Source: Dyella flava (GTDB lineage Bacteria; Pseudomonadota; Gammaproteobacteria; Xanthomonadales; Rhodanobacteraceae). From it: 64,000 bases of DNA. Both the position numbers and the translations under genes were made by a program. Positions 1 through 7,771 of this stretch are shown here, piece by piece. The stretch covers positions 1 to 64,000 of the forward strand of contig NZ_JADIKE010000035.1 in assembly GCF_016904955.1 (NCBI RefSeq), in the 5' to 3' direction. Below the pieces are notes generated by a model. That model ran no database searches, was not told the origin of the DNA, and saw only the letters and a program-made list of their open reading frames with translations. The stretch's first letter is position 1. The number at the start of each line of letters is the position of its first letter.

Positions 1-137
1 CGCACGCCCAAGTCGAACCGAAGGGGCCGTATCAAGGGCGTTACAACGGGGAGTACGTGAGGTTGAATCCAGAGATCAAGGATTACCTCAAAACCCACGC
101 CATCCCCTATGACTCCTGGAAATGCCCAGGCTTGTAA
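1..137 (+). CDS. C-terminal fragment of an unrecognised protein
   Basis: The frame starting at base 3 is open from the window edge to a TAA at 135-137 and encodes 44 residues ending in W-K-C-P-G-L. The composition (charged, Tyr-rich, no low-complexity run) looks like real coding sequence, but the start lies outside the window. I do not recognise the family. A C-terminal toxin domain is conceivable given the small genes that follow, but nothing in the fragment shows it. Confidence 0.5.
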   Translation, partial: HAQVEPKGPYQGRYNGEYVRLNPEIKDYLKTHAIPYDSWKCPGL

Positions 138-155
138 CAGGAAACCCTGGAGATC

Positions 156-200
156 ATGGAGATGCTCAAATGCCCCCATTGTTGGGGAATCGAATATTAG
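156..200 (+). pseudogene. Truncated zinc-ribbon start, 14 codons
   Basis: A short frame M-E-M-L-K-C-P-H-C-W ends after 14 residues. The K-C-P-x-C start matches the beginning of small zinc-ribbon proteins such as the one at 1317, so this may be the 5' stub of a related gene cut off by rearrangement. It stops right where the minus-strand gene at 197 ends. Evidence is weak and rests on one motif. Confidence 0.25.
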
Positions 201-523
201 CCAGTCACCTCGACGCGCGAGGGGCCAGGCCAAAGGCCGTAAATGTCGAATTTTGCCTTGCCCCGCGGAAGCTCGGTGCTGGGTGTCGCATACTCATAAC
301 GGTATAACGGGCCCAATATGAGTTGTATTTCGACAATGAGGTTCAATGCATCGCTCGGAATACCTTCGAGGGGTTTCACTTGCCCACCCGTGAGCTGGCA
401 ATTCATCGGTGACTTCGAGGGTTCCGATGCACTGTCGAAGGTGACCTTGCATCTGGCGGGGTAGCTGCCACGGTCTTCAAAGATCATTGAGAAGCTGTTC
501 AAGCGTTGTCCCCTGTTCGTCAT
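197..523 (-). CDS. Hypothetical protein, 108 aa
   Basis: This 108-residue frame has mixed composition with two Cys (C25, C42), no signal peptide and no membrane segment. I do not recognise a family. The ATG has no clear ribosome binding site, and an internal Met at residue 13 is equally possible. It lies between the fragment at the window edge and a secreted protein gene on the same strand. It could be spurious. Confidence 0.4.
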   Translation of the reverse strand: MTNRGQRLNSFSMIFEDRGSYPARCKVTFDSASEPSKSPMNCQLTGGQVKPLEGIPSDALNLIVEIQLILGPLYRYEYATPSTELPRGKAKFDIYGLWPGPSRVEVTG

Positions 524-625
524 TGACGTCGGATGACAATAACGTGGCGATACAGGCGCCTACAACCCTGAAATCAGTGGCTGCCCGCCCCCCCCAACAC
601 CTTGAAGCTCTGCCCACCGCTTCTC

Positions 626-1051
626 TTACGGCTGCTTTTGACTTTCGTTCGCTCGGATATATGCCGCTCCGACCTGTGCGGCGTGCCAGGCCAGCGCATC
701 TATCTGGCGTCGGTAGATTTGACAGGCTGGCATGCTCGCATCCACTTGATGGTCTTTCAGGTAGACCTGATACGCGGTCTGCTCCGCTTCCTTTGCCTCA
801 CCGGGCTTCCTCCCCAATTGGCGGTAGCGCGCCTCAACGATGTAACGCGCTGTCGCCATGACATCCAACGCTGTTTGGCGAAGGTCCGTTCGCTGGATGT
901 GGCAGATGTCGAAAGACGCCCGGGTGGCGCCCAAAATCTGGATGAGTGAGATTTCGTCCATGTTGTCTTGGACGGGATCCTGAGCCCAGGCGCACGTCAT
1001 CGTGAGCGCGGCCATCCCCAGCACGCCTACTGCCTGGACCACCCGTTTCAT
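626..1051 (-). CDS. Secreted hypothetical protein, 141 aa
   Basis: The N-terminus is a typical Sec signal peptide (K-R at 2-3, hydrophobic core about 5-19, cleavage after A-W-A at about residue 23). The mature part is about 118 residues, mostly predicted helical and charged, with two Cys (C50, C110) that could form a disulfide in the periplasm. No enzyme motif is visible and I do not recognise the family. It stands alone on the minus strand with about 265 bases before the next gene. Confidence 0.65.
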   Translation of the reverse strand: MKRVVQAVGVLGMAALTMTCAWAQDPVQDNMDEISLIQILGATRASFDICHIQRTDLRQTALDVMATARYIVEARYRQLGRKPGEAKEAEQTAYQVYLKDHQVDASMPACQIYRRQIDALAWHAAQVGAAYIRANESQKQP

Positions 1052-1260
1052 CGCATCGCCCCCTTTTGACCGTTCCTGCCCATTAGACGCCCGAAAAGTG
1101 GATTTTCAGTACGCGGAGGGTGACGTCGCCGTGGCTGGTGGTCGGCTTGCCAAGCGTCTAAAAACTGCTTCGATGGACCCCGGAAAATACGAGTCCATCG
1201 CCATGCGTAAAAACGAGGCCTGACTCCGCCGTTGACTGATGGCTGATTTTTAGGCGGATA

Positions 1261-1311
1261 CCTCCCGGTGATAGGCTTTTGCTGCCAGCAAGAAGCCAAT
1301 CAACCGGGAGG
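1261..1311 (+). promoter_or_regulatory. Hairpin that buries the Shine-Dalgarno of the 1317 gene
   Basis: CCTCCCGGT at 1261-1269 is a perfect 9-base complement of ACCGGGAGG at 1303-1311, which holds the Shine-Dalgarno (GGGAGG 1306-1311) of the ATG at 1317. Nested inside, GGCTT (1274-1278) pairs with AAGCC (1293-1297) and TTGC (1279-1282) with GCAA (1288-1291), leaving a five-base loop. In the mRNA this long hairpin would hide the ribosome binding site. Confidence 0.55.
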
Positions 1312-1316
1312 AATCC

Positions 1317-1523
1317 ATGAGCAAGTGCCCGAAGTGCGAAATGACGATCTCGCGATTCAGAATGGAGCGAATCAAAGCACAGGAATCAGGCTCAGCATTG
1401 CTTTGGAACTGCCTGGCGTACAACTGCCCGCACTGCGGGACTGTGGTGTCCATGCAGATAGACCCCATCCTGGTTCGCGATGAGATAGTCGCCGAGGTCA
1501 AGGCGTCTCTCAGTCGTCAGTAG
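1317..1523 (+). CDS. Small zinc-ribbon protein, 68 aa
   Basis: The 68-residue protein starts M-S-K-C-P-K-C and has a second C-P-H-C pair at residues 37-40, a four-Cys arrangement expected to bind one zinc ion. C32 is an extra Cys. No enzymatic domain is present; such proteins usually bind nucleic acid or a protein partner, which is inference here. The start is well supported by GGGAGG six bases before the ATG. That site lies in a strong inverted repeat, so translation is probably conditional. Confidence 0.7.
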   Translation: MSKCPKCEMTISRFRMERIKAQESGSALLWNCLAYNCPHCGTVVSMQIDPILVRDEIVAEVKASLSRQ

Positions 1524-1724
1524 CAACCTAGTGCGTCGTATTGCATGGGCATGAAGTCGGATCACCGCCAGTGCCGCACGTCGGCTTGTGGTGCGGCTTC
1601 GTGTTCCAGGCATCGACTGGGCGGACCGTTGTTGTGCGGCCTCTGCGTTCGATCCCGAGTGACTTTGACGAATGGAAGGAAGCACGCCGCGATCTTTTCT
1701 CCATCGGGATCTCGTCAAGCACGA

Positions 1725-2231
1725 TCAATGATCCCGCGCCGGGGTCGCCTGATAAAACACATTCAACCAGTGGCCACTCCGTTTCATCCATAGCGACGAG
1801 GCGTAACTTTCGAGCGTGAATGCTTTCCCATGATCAAGCCCGGAAGCCTTCACGTGATAAGTGAGAAGTGCGGCGTCCCCCGCCACAAAATGCACGTTGA
1901 ACCCAGAAAGTTCGCACTGATCGAAACGCACCTGTGAGTCCATGGCGGATGCTTCACTGGGGATTCTGTCCACCACGCCGGTGCCGGTGACCGTAAAGAA
2001 ATCCGAAGCATGAAAGGCTTTATACGCTACCGCATTTCGCTGGATGGCCAGGTTCCAGCTCGCCCGTTCTTCGCCCATCAAGCGTTGCCCGATCGCGCCG
2101 TTTACCGTGGCCGGCGTGAGACCGGGATCTGCCGTGGCATTACAAACGGCCGATGGGCCCGCATGGAGTGTCCATGGCAGCACCAGGCTGGCCAGCGCCA
2201 GCTCTATAAATAATATTCGCTTATTTGTCAT
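1725..2231 (-). CDS. Exported NTF2-like/DUF4440-type protein
   Basis: The 168-residue protein has a signal peptide (hydrophobic residues 5-22, cleavage near H-A-G at 23-25). The C-terminal stretch S-S-L-W-M-K-R-S-G-H-W-L-N-V-F-Y at about 145-160 is the typical final strand pair of the SnoaL/DUF4440 branch of the NTF2-like fold, which forms a small cone-shaped pocket. Substrate is unknown. It is divergent from a broken Lrp/AsnC-type regulator gene 40 bases away, which suggests the regulator once controlled it. Confidence 0.75.
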   Translation of the reverse strand: MTNKRILFIELALASLVLPWTLHAGPSAVCNATADPGLTPATVNGAIGQRLMGEERASWNLAIQRNAVAYKAFHASDFFTVTGTGVVDRIPSEASAMDSQVRFDQCELSGFNVHFVAGDAALLTYHVKASGLDHGKAFTLESYASSLWMKRSGHWLNVFYQATPARDH

Positions 2232-2239
2232 GCAAATAG

Positions 2240-2257
2240 AATGATATTAGGATCATT
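2240..2257. promoter_or_regulatory. Candidate operator between divergent genes
   Basis: AATGAT (2240-2245) and ATCATT (2252-2257) form an inverted repeat with a 6-base spacer in the A/T-rich gap between the exported protein gene (start 2231, minus) and the Lrp/AsnC-type gene (start 2272, plus). Lrp-family regulators usually bind such A/T-rich dyads and control their own gene and a divergent one. That function is inferred from position. Confidence 0.35.
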
Positions 2258-2271
2258 AAATCGTCAAACGA

Positions 2272-2785
2272 ATGATTTTCGACATTATGGCCGCCAGTAT
2301 CGAGCTCGACCGAATAGATTTCGCCATACTGGGCCTTTTGATGAAGGACGCATGGCTCTCCAATAAGCAGATCGCAGCGGCGGTCGGCCTTGCGCCATCG
2401 AGCTGCCATGAGCGGATCAAGTCCTTAAGGGCGAGCGGGGTCCTGCTGGGGGGCTCACGCCGAGGTCGATCTCCAGGCGATCGGATTCCCCTTGGAGGCG
2501 GTGCTATTTGTGCAGCTGGGCAAGCTGGAAACGGCGGTGGTCGACCATTTCGTAAACGCCGTCGCCACCGTATCGGAAGTCCGCGGCGTGTTTCTCGTGT
2601 CTGGCCGCGCCGACTTGATTGTCCACGTCGTCGTACGCGATATGCAGCATTTGAAAGAGATTATTTCCGAGCATTTCAATCGCGATGCGGCCGTGCTGCG
2701 CGTGGAAACGTCTGTGGTGTTCGATCGTCGGCAACAGAGCACCATGCCGATTGTTCCCGCAAAGCGGAGTCAGGCTCGCTTTTGA
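2272..2785 (+). pseudogene. Lrp/AsnC-family regulator interrupted by a +1 frameshift
   Basis: The first frame gives a normal AsnC-type N-terminus: a winged helix-turn-helix from about residue 10 to 55 (L-S-N-K-Q-I-A-A-A-V-G-L, then P-S-S-C-H-E-R-I). At the run of six G at 2448-2453 the frame goes off. Removing one G gives V-L-L-G-A-H-A-E-V-D and reads on into the ligand-binding RAM domain, which continues in the other frame through V-F-L-V-S-G-R-A-D to 2785. The start may be 2272 or the in-frame ATG at 2287. The break may be a true mutation, a phase-variable tract or a sequencing error. Confidence 0.8.
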
Positions 2786-2829
2786 CGTTCTGAGAAGTCA
2801 AGCTAACCCCCTTGTTCGATTCCCACTCT

Positions 2830-3951
2830 TCAGCGAACTTTCAAGACTGGAGCTGCTCTGGAATGTGGAAACCCAGGATATAGACTGAAGTTCACTTTTT
2901 GGCCGACCGCAGGCGGTCCACCAAAAAACTCGCTAAGGTGGAAAAACAGGCGGCGCTGAACATCTAAATCGTCAATGTAACCGGACTTGCTCTTACCGCC
3001 GCTTGGGTAAGGAACCGCGTAAGACTTCACAACCCCTATATGACGATCTGCAGTCGAATAACACCATGAGCCACAACTCCGCAAAACATCCTCTGCCGTC
3101 GGCCTGCTATTTGGGTCGACTTGAATGCAGGAAGTAATAAGGGACCACAAGTCCTTCTCTAGTGCCGCAGTCGCTTCATGTTTCCCAAAGGCAACCGGGT
3201 GGACCAACTCAACCTTTCCGCTCTGCTCAGCGAAGACGACCTTTGCAATCGCTCCTCGACCGACACCAAACGGGGTTTCGCCCGTGACCAACTGGTAAGC
3301 GATACATCCTAGAGCCCAAATATCCATGGGTTGTCCTGCCCCCTTCCAGTTGGCCCAACATTCTGGCGCCATGTAGGGCACTGCGCCGAGCAGTGTATTT
3401 GACGTAGTAAGCGTAGAGTTATCTTCATCGAAACGCTGCATCTCTACCGCGAGTTCGGCTTCCGCCAACTTCGCGATACCGAAGTCAGTCAATTTAATGA
3501 AACGCATCCCGGGATCGGGAGATGTCATCACATTCCCTGGTTTCAGATCCCGGTGGCAGATTCCGACTCTGTGGGCCTCATATAGAGCACGCGCGATGTT
3601 GTGAATGACGTGCGCCGCTAAGAACGGATCGAGAAAATAGAAATCAGTATTTAATCGCTTACCTAGATCAAAACCGTTGATAAACTCTTCGACCATGTAA
3701 GTGCGCTTTTCATCTTCGAAATAATCGAAGGTAGCAGCCACGTTATGGTGACTAATCCGTGCACCCATCTCTGCACCGCGCCGAAACCTTCGATCACTGA
3801 CACCGCCCTTTGGCGTTTTCAATACCACCCGTCTACCGAGCGACCTATCGTGGCAAATATAGACCTCCTGCATACCGCCTGAGGTCAAATATTGCTCAAT
3901 CACATAGCGCTCAATCAGAACATGGCCATTCGGAATCAACAAATCACTCAT
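2830..3951 (-). CDS. Ser/Thr protein kinase (first of a kinase pair)
   Basis: The 373-residue cytosolic protein is a complete eukaryotic-type kinase: Gly-rich loop near 24-30, ATP lysine K45, catalytic H-R-D-L-K-P-G-N at 133-140, D-F-G at 156-158 and A-P-E at 195-197. The domain ends near 295. A C-terminal tail of about 75 residues (Gly/Pro-rich, no membrane segment) is unrecognised. Its ATG overlaps the stop of the upstream kinase gene (ATGA), so the two are translationally coupled. With a PP2C phosphatase in the same operon, the likely role is reversible phosphorylation of a shared target. Base composition is more A/T-rich than the core genome. Confidence 0.9.
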   Translation of the reverse strand: MSDLLIPNGHVLIERYVIEQYLTSGGMQEVYICHDRSLGRRVVLKTPKGGVSDRRFRRGAEMGARISHHNVAATFDYFEDEKRTYMVEEFINGFDLGKRLNTDFYFLDPFLAAHVIHNIARALYEAHRVGICHRDLKPGNVMTSPDPGMRFIKLTDFGIAKLAEAELAVEMQRFDEDNSTLTTSNTLLGAVPYMAPECWANWKGAGQPMDIWALGCIAYQLVTGETPFGVGRGAIAKVVFAEQSGKVELVHPVAFGKHEATAALEKDLWSLITSCIQVDPNSRPTAEDVLRSCGSWCYSTADRHIGVVKSYAVPYPSGGKSKSGYIDDLDVQRRLFFHLSEFFGGPPAVGQKVNFSLYPGFPHSRAAPVLKVR

Positions 3952-5015
3952 AGAACGAGCTCAGGCTTTGAGGAGATAAAAGTGACCCATTGACGACTAG
4001 AACCAAGATCAGGAGTACCGTAAGTAAGCACACAAGCGTCGTGAAGAATCGCGCCGCTTTGAGCCGGAACGTTGTTGATATATACAGCGCCGCTAACTGC
4101 CGCCACACGAAAGGAAAGTCCGTCATAAGCGACTCGCAGATCGCCGAGCGTTCCAATCTTTATGCCCACATTCGGCTTTTCTGCCGAGAGCTCATAAATT
4201 GTCTCACTTCCCTGGACAAACAAGCCGCGATGTGCGCCCTTCAAAAGGTGTCGCTCCAATAGCTCACATATCTCGACTGCGCTTGGCCGACCAGAAGGAT
4301 CCGGATGCAGGCAATTGTCCAACACAGCTAAAACAGCAGGGTTGATAGTGGTTCCGAACAAGGACTGTAAAGATGAGGCTCGACCACTCGTTTGCGGCGG
4401 GCGCTTAAGAAGTATTTCAGGCAGCTGGCTGGACGCCAGCGTCCAACAGCAAACTCCCAATGCGTAGATGTCCATAGCAGGGGTAATCTTCACACCTGCC
4501 TGATAGAGCTCAGGAGCAGCGTAGACCAGGGTGCCTCTGTTCTGAGTTGTGTGATAATCAGTGCCAGCGCAAGAGATGCCAAAATCGAAAACCTTAAGTA
4601 TCCCAGCACTGGATTCCTTCATGTTTTCGAGTTTTATATCCCGATGGACAATTCCGGCTCCATGGAGATCTTTTAAGGCAACAGCAATTTGATATATCAA
4701 CGTAAGATATTTTACAGGATCGCCAACAGCCTCAGTGTGGAACCCCAAATAATCCCGCCCGGTAAGCTGCTCGATGATTATTCCAACCACATTTCCATGA
4801 GTATCGTAGATCACATCATAAATATCGATGATATGCCTTGAACGAACAGATGACAGACCGCGAATTTCCTTTTCGAGCTGCGCATTCTCCTCTGGCACAT
4901 GCATCGATTTGAACAATACCGATCGATCAAGATACTCGTCATGAACTGGGCGCACACTACCGAAGCCGCCAGGAATACGATTTTGCTGATTTGCTACATA
5001 CCGTGTGGGCAACAT
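3948..5015 (-). CDS. Ser/Thr protein kinase with FHA-like C-terminus
   Basis: This 355-residue kinase has G-G-F-G-S-V at 16-21, a candidate ATP lysine K36, catalytic H-R-D-I-K-L-E-N at 124-131, D-F-G at 144-146 and A-P-E at 167-169. The N-lobe is short. Residues about 270-345 are a predicted beta-rich region with V-Y-I-N-N-V-P at 291-297 and L-H-D-A-C-V-L-T-Y-G at 304-313, resembling the last strands of a forkhead-associated (FHA) phosphothreonine-binding domain. The match is by pattern only. It lies 21 bases after the PP2C gene and overlaps the next kinase gene by four bases. AGGA about 10 bases before the ATG supports the start. Confidence 0.88.
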   Translation of the reverse strand: MLPTRYVANQQNRIPGGFGSVRPVHDEYLDRSVLFKSMHVPEENAQLEKEIRGLSSVRSRHIIDIYDVIYDTHGNVVGIIIEQLTGRDYLGFHTEAVGDPVKYLTLIYQIAVALKDLHGAGIVHRDIKLENMKESSAGILKVFDFGISCAGTDYHTTQNRGTLVYAAPELYQAGVKITPAMDIYALGVCCWTLASSQLPEILLKRPPQTSGRASSLQSLFGTTINPAVLAVLDNCLHPDPSGRPSAVEICELLERHLLKGAHRGLFVQGSETIYELSAEKPNVGIKIGTLGDLRVAYDGLSFRVAAVSGAVYINNVPAQSGAILHDACVLTYGTPDLGSSRQWVTFISSKPELVL

Positions 5016-5036
5016 TCAAGCATCATCCTGATAGGG

Positions 5037-6317
5037 TTAATCTTCGTTCGTTGAATCTTCTTTCTTTGAATCATTGCCCGTCGAAATTTCGACCTTTGGG
5101 CGCGCAGGAGTATGACGATGTAGCTGCGCCTCAGGCTCGGTCAGATCAAGCTGTGGATTTTTATTATCAGATTTTCGAGATTTTCGACGAACCTTCTTCT
5201 TTTGCTCTTTAGGGCCAGGGCTCGGTTCCTCATCCCCCAGTGGCCTGGCAGGTGCCGCGTTCACGCCCAAATTGACATGTTCGCCAGCTGTCAACCCGCC
5301 CTCCCTCAGGATAACTTTAGTATCGCCATACCAAGCGGTCACCACTGGCGCACTATATAAATACTTCCTTTGTTGAACGAACAGACGCCTGTCCGACACA
5401 TCCTTCAGTGCGACAATTGACGCGTTATCTAGCCCCCCGCACCAAGCGGCAAGCGTGAGAGCGCGACGGACCAACTCCAGGGGACTGGAAGCATGCTTGG
5501 CAATTGCAGTGAACCCACCTTCAGAGCCCTTCCAAATGCCATCGCTGGCCAGAACCAATCCAGCATCGCCGAATCGCTCCTTTGGGATTACATTAAGGTG
5601 TAGATCAGCTGACGTTCGACCGGCCTGACCTAATGCCTGCGAAAGACTCCCTTTCAGCCCCCTCACATTGAGAACCGTAGGATCCTTAATATCGAGACCC
5701 TTTAGCTCATTCTCTAACGTATCATCAGTGCTTAGTTGAATGAGATCTCGGCCAGCACTCCAACTGAAGATCCTACTATCACCTACATTTACGGCGGCGG
5801 CATCGCCATCGTCTGAACATATCCAGATGCTGGCAGTCGTGGTTCCTCTTCCACTGAGGGATTCACGGATCACATCATCCATTCGGCGCACGAGCCGAAC
5901 AATGAGATCCCTTGCCGGTAATCTACGCTTTAACTGTGCAATCTGATCAACGAGCGCGACCAAAGCCGTAGTCGCAGCCGCATCTCCCATTTCTGAGCCA
6001 CCCACGCCATCACATACCGCAGCCACTGTGTAAATTTGGCCATTGGGGCAATTGACCTGAGCTAGCAGCGATCTATCTTCGTTTCGAGTGCGCCGCTGGC
6101 CGAGATGGGTACCAATGGCCGCGCCAAGTCCATCGACGGCACGTAAGGAGGGTGTGTCCCATGGTGTAGCGAGTAGCTCAGTCAGAAATTGATAGGCAAG
6201 ATCACTGGTACCGCGAAATTCTGTCATTGGGTGATGTCCATCTTCGTCAACATGTCCCGGTTTAAACATGTGCGTTGCTATTAGCGAGCGCCCGAAGGCG
6301 AGAGGGTTTGCAGCCAA
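5037..6317 (-). CDS. PP2C-family Ser/Thr protein phosphatase with charged tail
   Basis: All PP2C metal-binding motifs are present: R-N-E-D at 78-81, D-G-V-G-G at 103-107, V-G-D-S-R at 178-182, S-D-G-I-W at 258-262 and D-N at 297-298, so an active Mn/Mg-dependent phosphatase is expected. After residue 360 comes a Lys/Glu-rich, apparently disordered tail (K-K-K-V-R-R-K-S-R-K). The longest frame starts at a TTG; Met17 (6269) and Met31 (6227) are realistic alternatives and none has a clear ribosome binding site. It is the first gene of a three-gene run with two kinases, so it probably reverses their phosphorylation. Confidence 0.88.
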   Translation of the reverse strand: MAANPLAFGRSLIATHMFKPGHVDEDGHHPMTEFRGTSDLAYQFLTELLATPWDTPSLRAVDGLGAAIGTHLGQRRTRNEDRSLLAQVNCPNGQIYTVAAVCDGVGGSEMGDAAATTALVALVDQIAQLKRRLPARDLIVRLVRRMDDVIRESLSGRGTTTASIWICSDDGDAAAVNVGDSRIFSWSAGRDLIQLSTDDTLENELKGLDIKDPTVLNVRGLKGSLSQALGQAGRTSADLHLNVIPKERFGDAGLVLASDGIWKGSEGGFTAIAKHASSPLELVRRALTLAAWCGGLDNASIVALKDVSDRRLFVQQRKYLYSAPVVTAWYGDTKVILREGGLTAGEHVNLGVNAAPARPLGDEEPSPGPKEQKKKVRRKSRKSDNKNPQLDLTEPEAQLHRHTPARPKVEISTGNDSKKEDSTNED

Positions 6318-6656
6318 GTCAGCACATCTTGGAGTAATGGCATCGCCCCGCCATTAACCCATCTTCCCATGATTGTCATACAAACTGGTCCCGCGGGCAC
6401 GCCCAGGCACTCAACCCCGACGTGACCGGCTCCGAAGGGCTTCTATGAGGTTATCCCCAACGCCTTTATCGCGCCCGGCATATCATCTGCCCAACGTAGC
6501 GTCGAAAGCGAACTAGGAAATTACCCAACTTGGAAGCCCGGATCAACGGTGACGAATGATTCTCGGGCAGCTTCAATGTCGATTTTTCCCTTAATAACGG
6601 GACCCACTCAGGCCGATGAGCTGAGATATCGTCGCTTGGAGCATTTGGGCAACGCG
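6318..6656. other. Intergenic stretch without a recognised gene
   Basis: This stretch upstream of the phosphatase gene should contain the promoter of the phosphatase-kinase operon. I see no convincing promoter boxes, RNA or coding frame in it. Confidence 0.4.
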
Positions 6657-6905
6657 CTAGTTCGCGGCATTGGCATCTTGTTGCCGATCCCGCGTATGAA
6701 ATTCTCGATCTTCTTTTGCAATGCGCAGCGCCTTTTCTGCTGCCCTATAGCTGGCCCAAGCAGCAGCAAATCCACCAAAGGCTGCAGCCAAACCAATCGC
6801 AACAGCTGCGCATGCGGCTTGCTTAGCAGCATTTAGGCCTAGCCACCAATAGATGCCAGGTACTGCATGATTTAAAGGTGGCTGCATGCAATTAAGGCAA
6901 ATCAT
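6657..6905 (-). CDS. Small membrane protein with CxxC start, 82 aa
   Basis: The protein begins M-I-C-L-N-C-M and has one hydrophobic Ala/Gly-rich helix at about residues 26-50, followed by a charged helix (K-A-L-R-I-A-K-E-D-R-E). AGGGGG six bases before the ATG supports translation. It is on the same strand as the phosphatase and kinases, about 340 bases upstream, and might be a membrane partner of that cassette, but neither co-transcription nor function can be shown. I do not recognise a family. Confidence 0.5.
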   Translation of the reverse strand: MICLNCMQPPLNHAVPGIYWWLGLNAAKQAACAAVAIGLAAAFGGFAAAWASYRAAEKALRIAKEDREFHTRDRQQDANAAN

Positions 6906-7212
6906 GTACGCCCCCTGCTATTCCGTATCGCGTTGGTGAAGGAAGTCATCTATCCCGGCAAGGCCCTGCCCCCGTGCGGCATATCCACGGGTACGCCTAA
7001 CTCCCTACGGCTTAAGTGCGGCGAGACTCAGTCTGCACAGATCAGTATCAAAACAGAGACGCGGAGGTAATTAAGCGTACGTCCGCGCTGTAAGTGGATA
7101 TGAAGCCGCTTTTACCGCCCCATCGCCCGCACAGCCAAGACTATTTATTCGTCTTACTTAAGGCCATCCAAAACCGCTTGACCCAAAGCGGATCGAGTTT
7201 TACTTTGGCCTA

Positions 7213-7370
7213 GTCGCTGCTAAATCAGCGACCGGGTGTAGGAACCCGTTGCTACGGCGCAGAAGCGCCAACTGGCGCTTTTTTCATGCGCTAACACTCC
7301 CGCGTTTATGGCGGGCGTGTCGGGCAGGCTTCGGCCTGACCGGTGACGTAGCTCCGGTTTCCTACCCCGG
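7213..7370 (+). ncRNA. Structured leader RNA with a possible attenuator
   Basis: The 215 bases before the gene at 7428 hold consecutive stems: 7213-7219 with 7226-7232 (7 bp); 7233-7237 with 7244-7248; GGCGC 7256-7260 with GCGCC 7265-7269; a terminator hairpin 7263-7280 with a T-run; 7294-7303 with 7311-7320; and a C-UUCG-G hairpin at 7325-7338. CCGGGTGTAGGA (7232-7243) is also nearly complementary to TCCTACCCCGG (7360-7370). The 7256-7269 stem and the terminator share bases 7263-7269 and cannot form together. This fits a cis-acting attenuator or a small RNA. Confidence 0.55.
7263..7284 (+). terminator. Intrinsic terminator inside the leader
   Basis: AAGCGCC (7263-7269) pairs with GGCGCTT (7274-7280) around the loop AACT, followed by a six-T run at 7279-7284. 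The 5' arm is also the 3' arm of an alternative upstream hairpin (7256-7269), so termination may be conditional. Confidence 0.65.
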
Positions 7371-7427
7371 CACGTCCGCCGCCCGCGCTGTGCGAGCGGC
7401 GGCTTTCCGCATCGCAAGGAGCGAACG

Positions 7428-7739
7428 ATGGAACAACACTTCTCCGGTCCCTGGATCCGTCTCAACACCACCTACTACGTGGCACCGGTTGGTGACCCCG
7501 CCGAGTTGCTGGAAGACGCCCAGCTGTTGCTTGGTGGGGCGAACGGCATTGCGCAGAGCCTGTCGGATTTATTGAGCCAGGATCTGGATGCAAATCCCGC
7601 TGATCTGGCCAACGCTTTATGGAGCGCGGCCTTGTTGGTGAAAATGGGGCAACGCAATACGCTGGAGGCGCAGTATCGTCTTCGTCAGTTGCGGGGTCCG
7701 ATGGACGATGTTGATGAGGAAGAAGTTGCTGAGTCGTGA
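7428..7739 (+). CDS. Small helical cytosolic protein, 103 aa
   Basis: The 103-residue protein has no signal or membrane segment. Its middle is predicted helical (L-L-E-D-A-Q-L-L-L-G-G-A at about 26-37) and the tail is acidic. The layout recalls small Pseudomonas/Xanthomonas proteins annotated as DUF3077-like, but that is a loose resemblance and I do not assign the family. AAGGAG lies seven bases before the ATG. The long structured leader upstream suggests RNA-level control. Confidence 0.65.
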   Translation: MEQHFSGPWIRLNTTYYVAPVGDPAELLEDAQLLLGGANGIAQSLSDLLSQDLDANPADLANALWSAALLVKMGQRNTLEAQYRLRQLRGPMDDVDEEEVAES

Positions 7740-7771
7740 GTTCTTAGGCGACGTCAAAACTGCGGTATCGA

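Noticed and set aside
2830..6317. TerY-P triad or type VI secretion kinase/phosphatase pair
   Set aside because: No vWA (TerY) protein and no secretion components are visible nearby.
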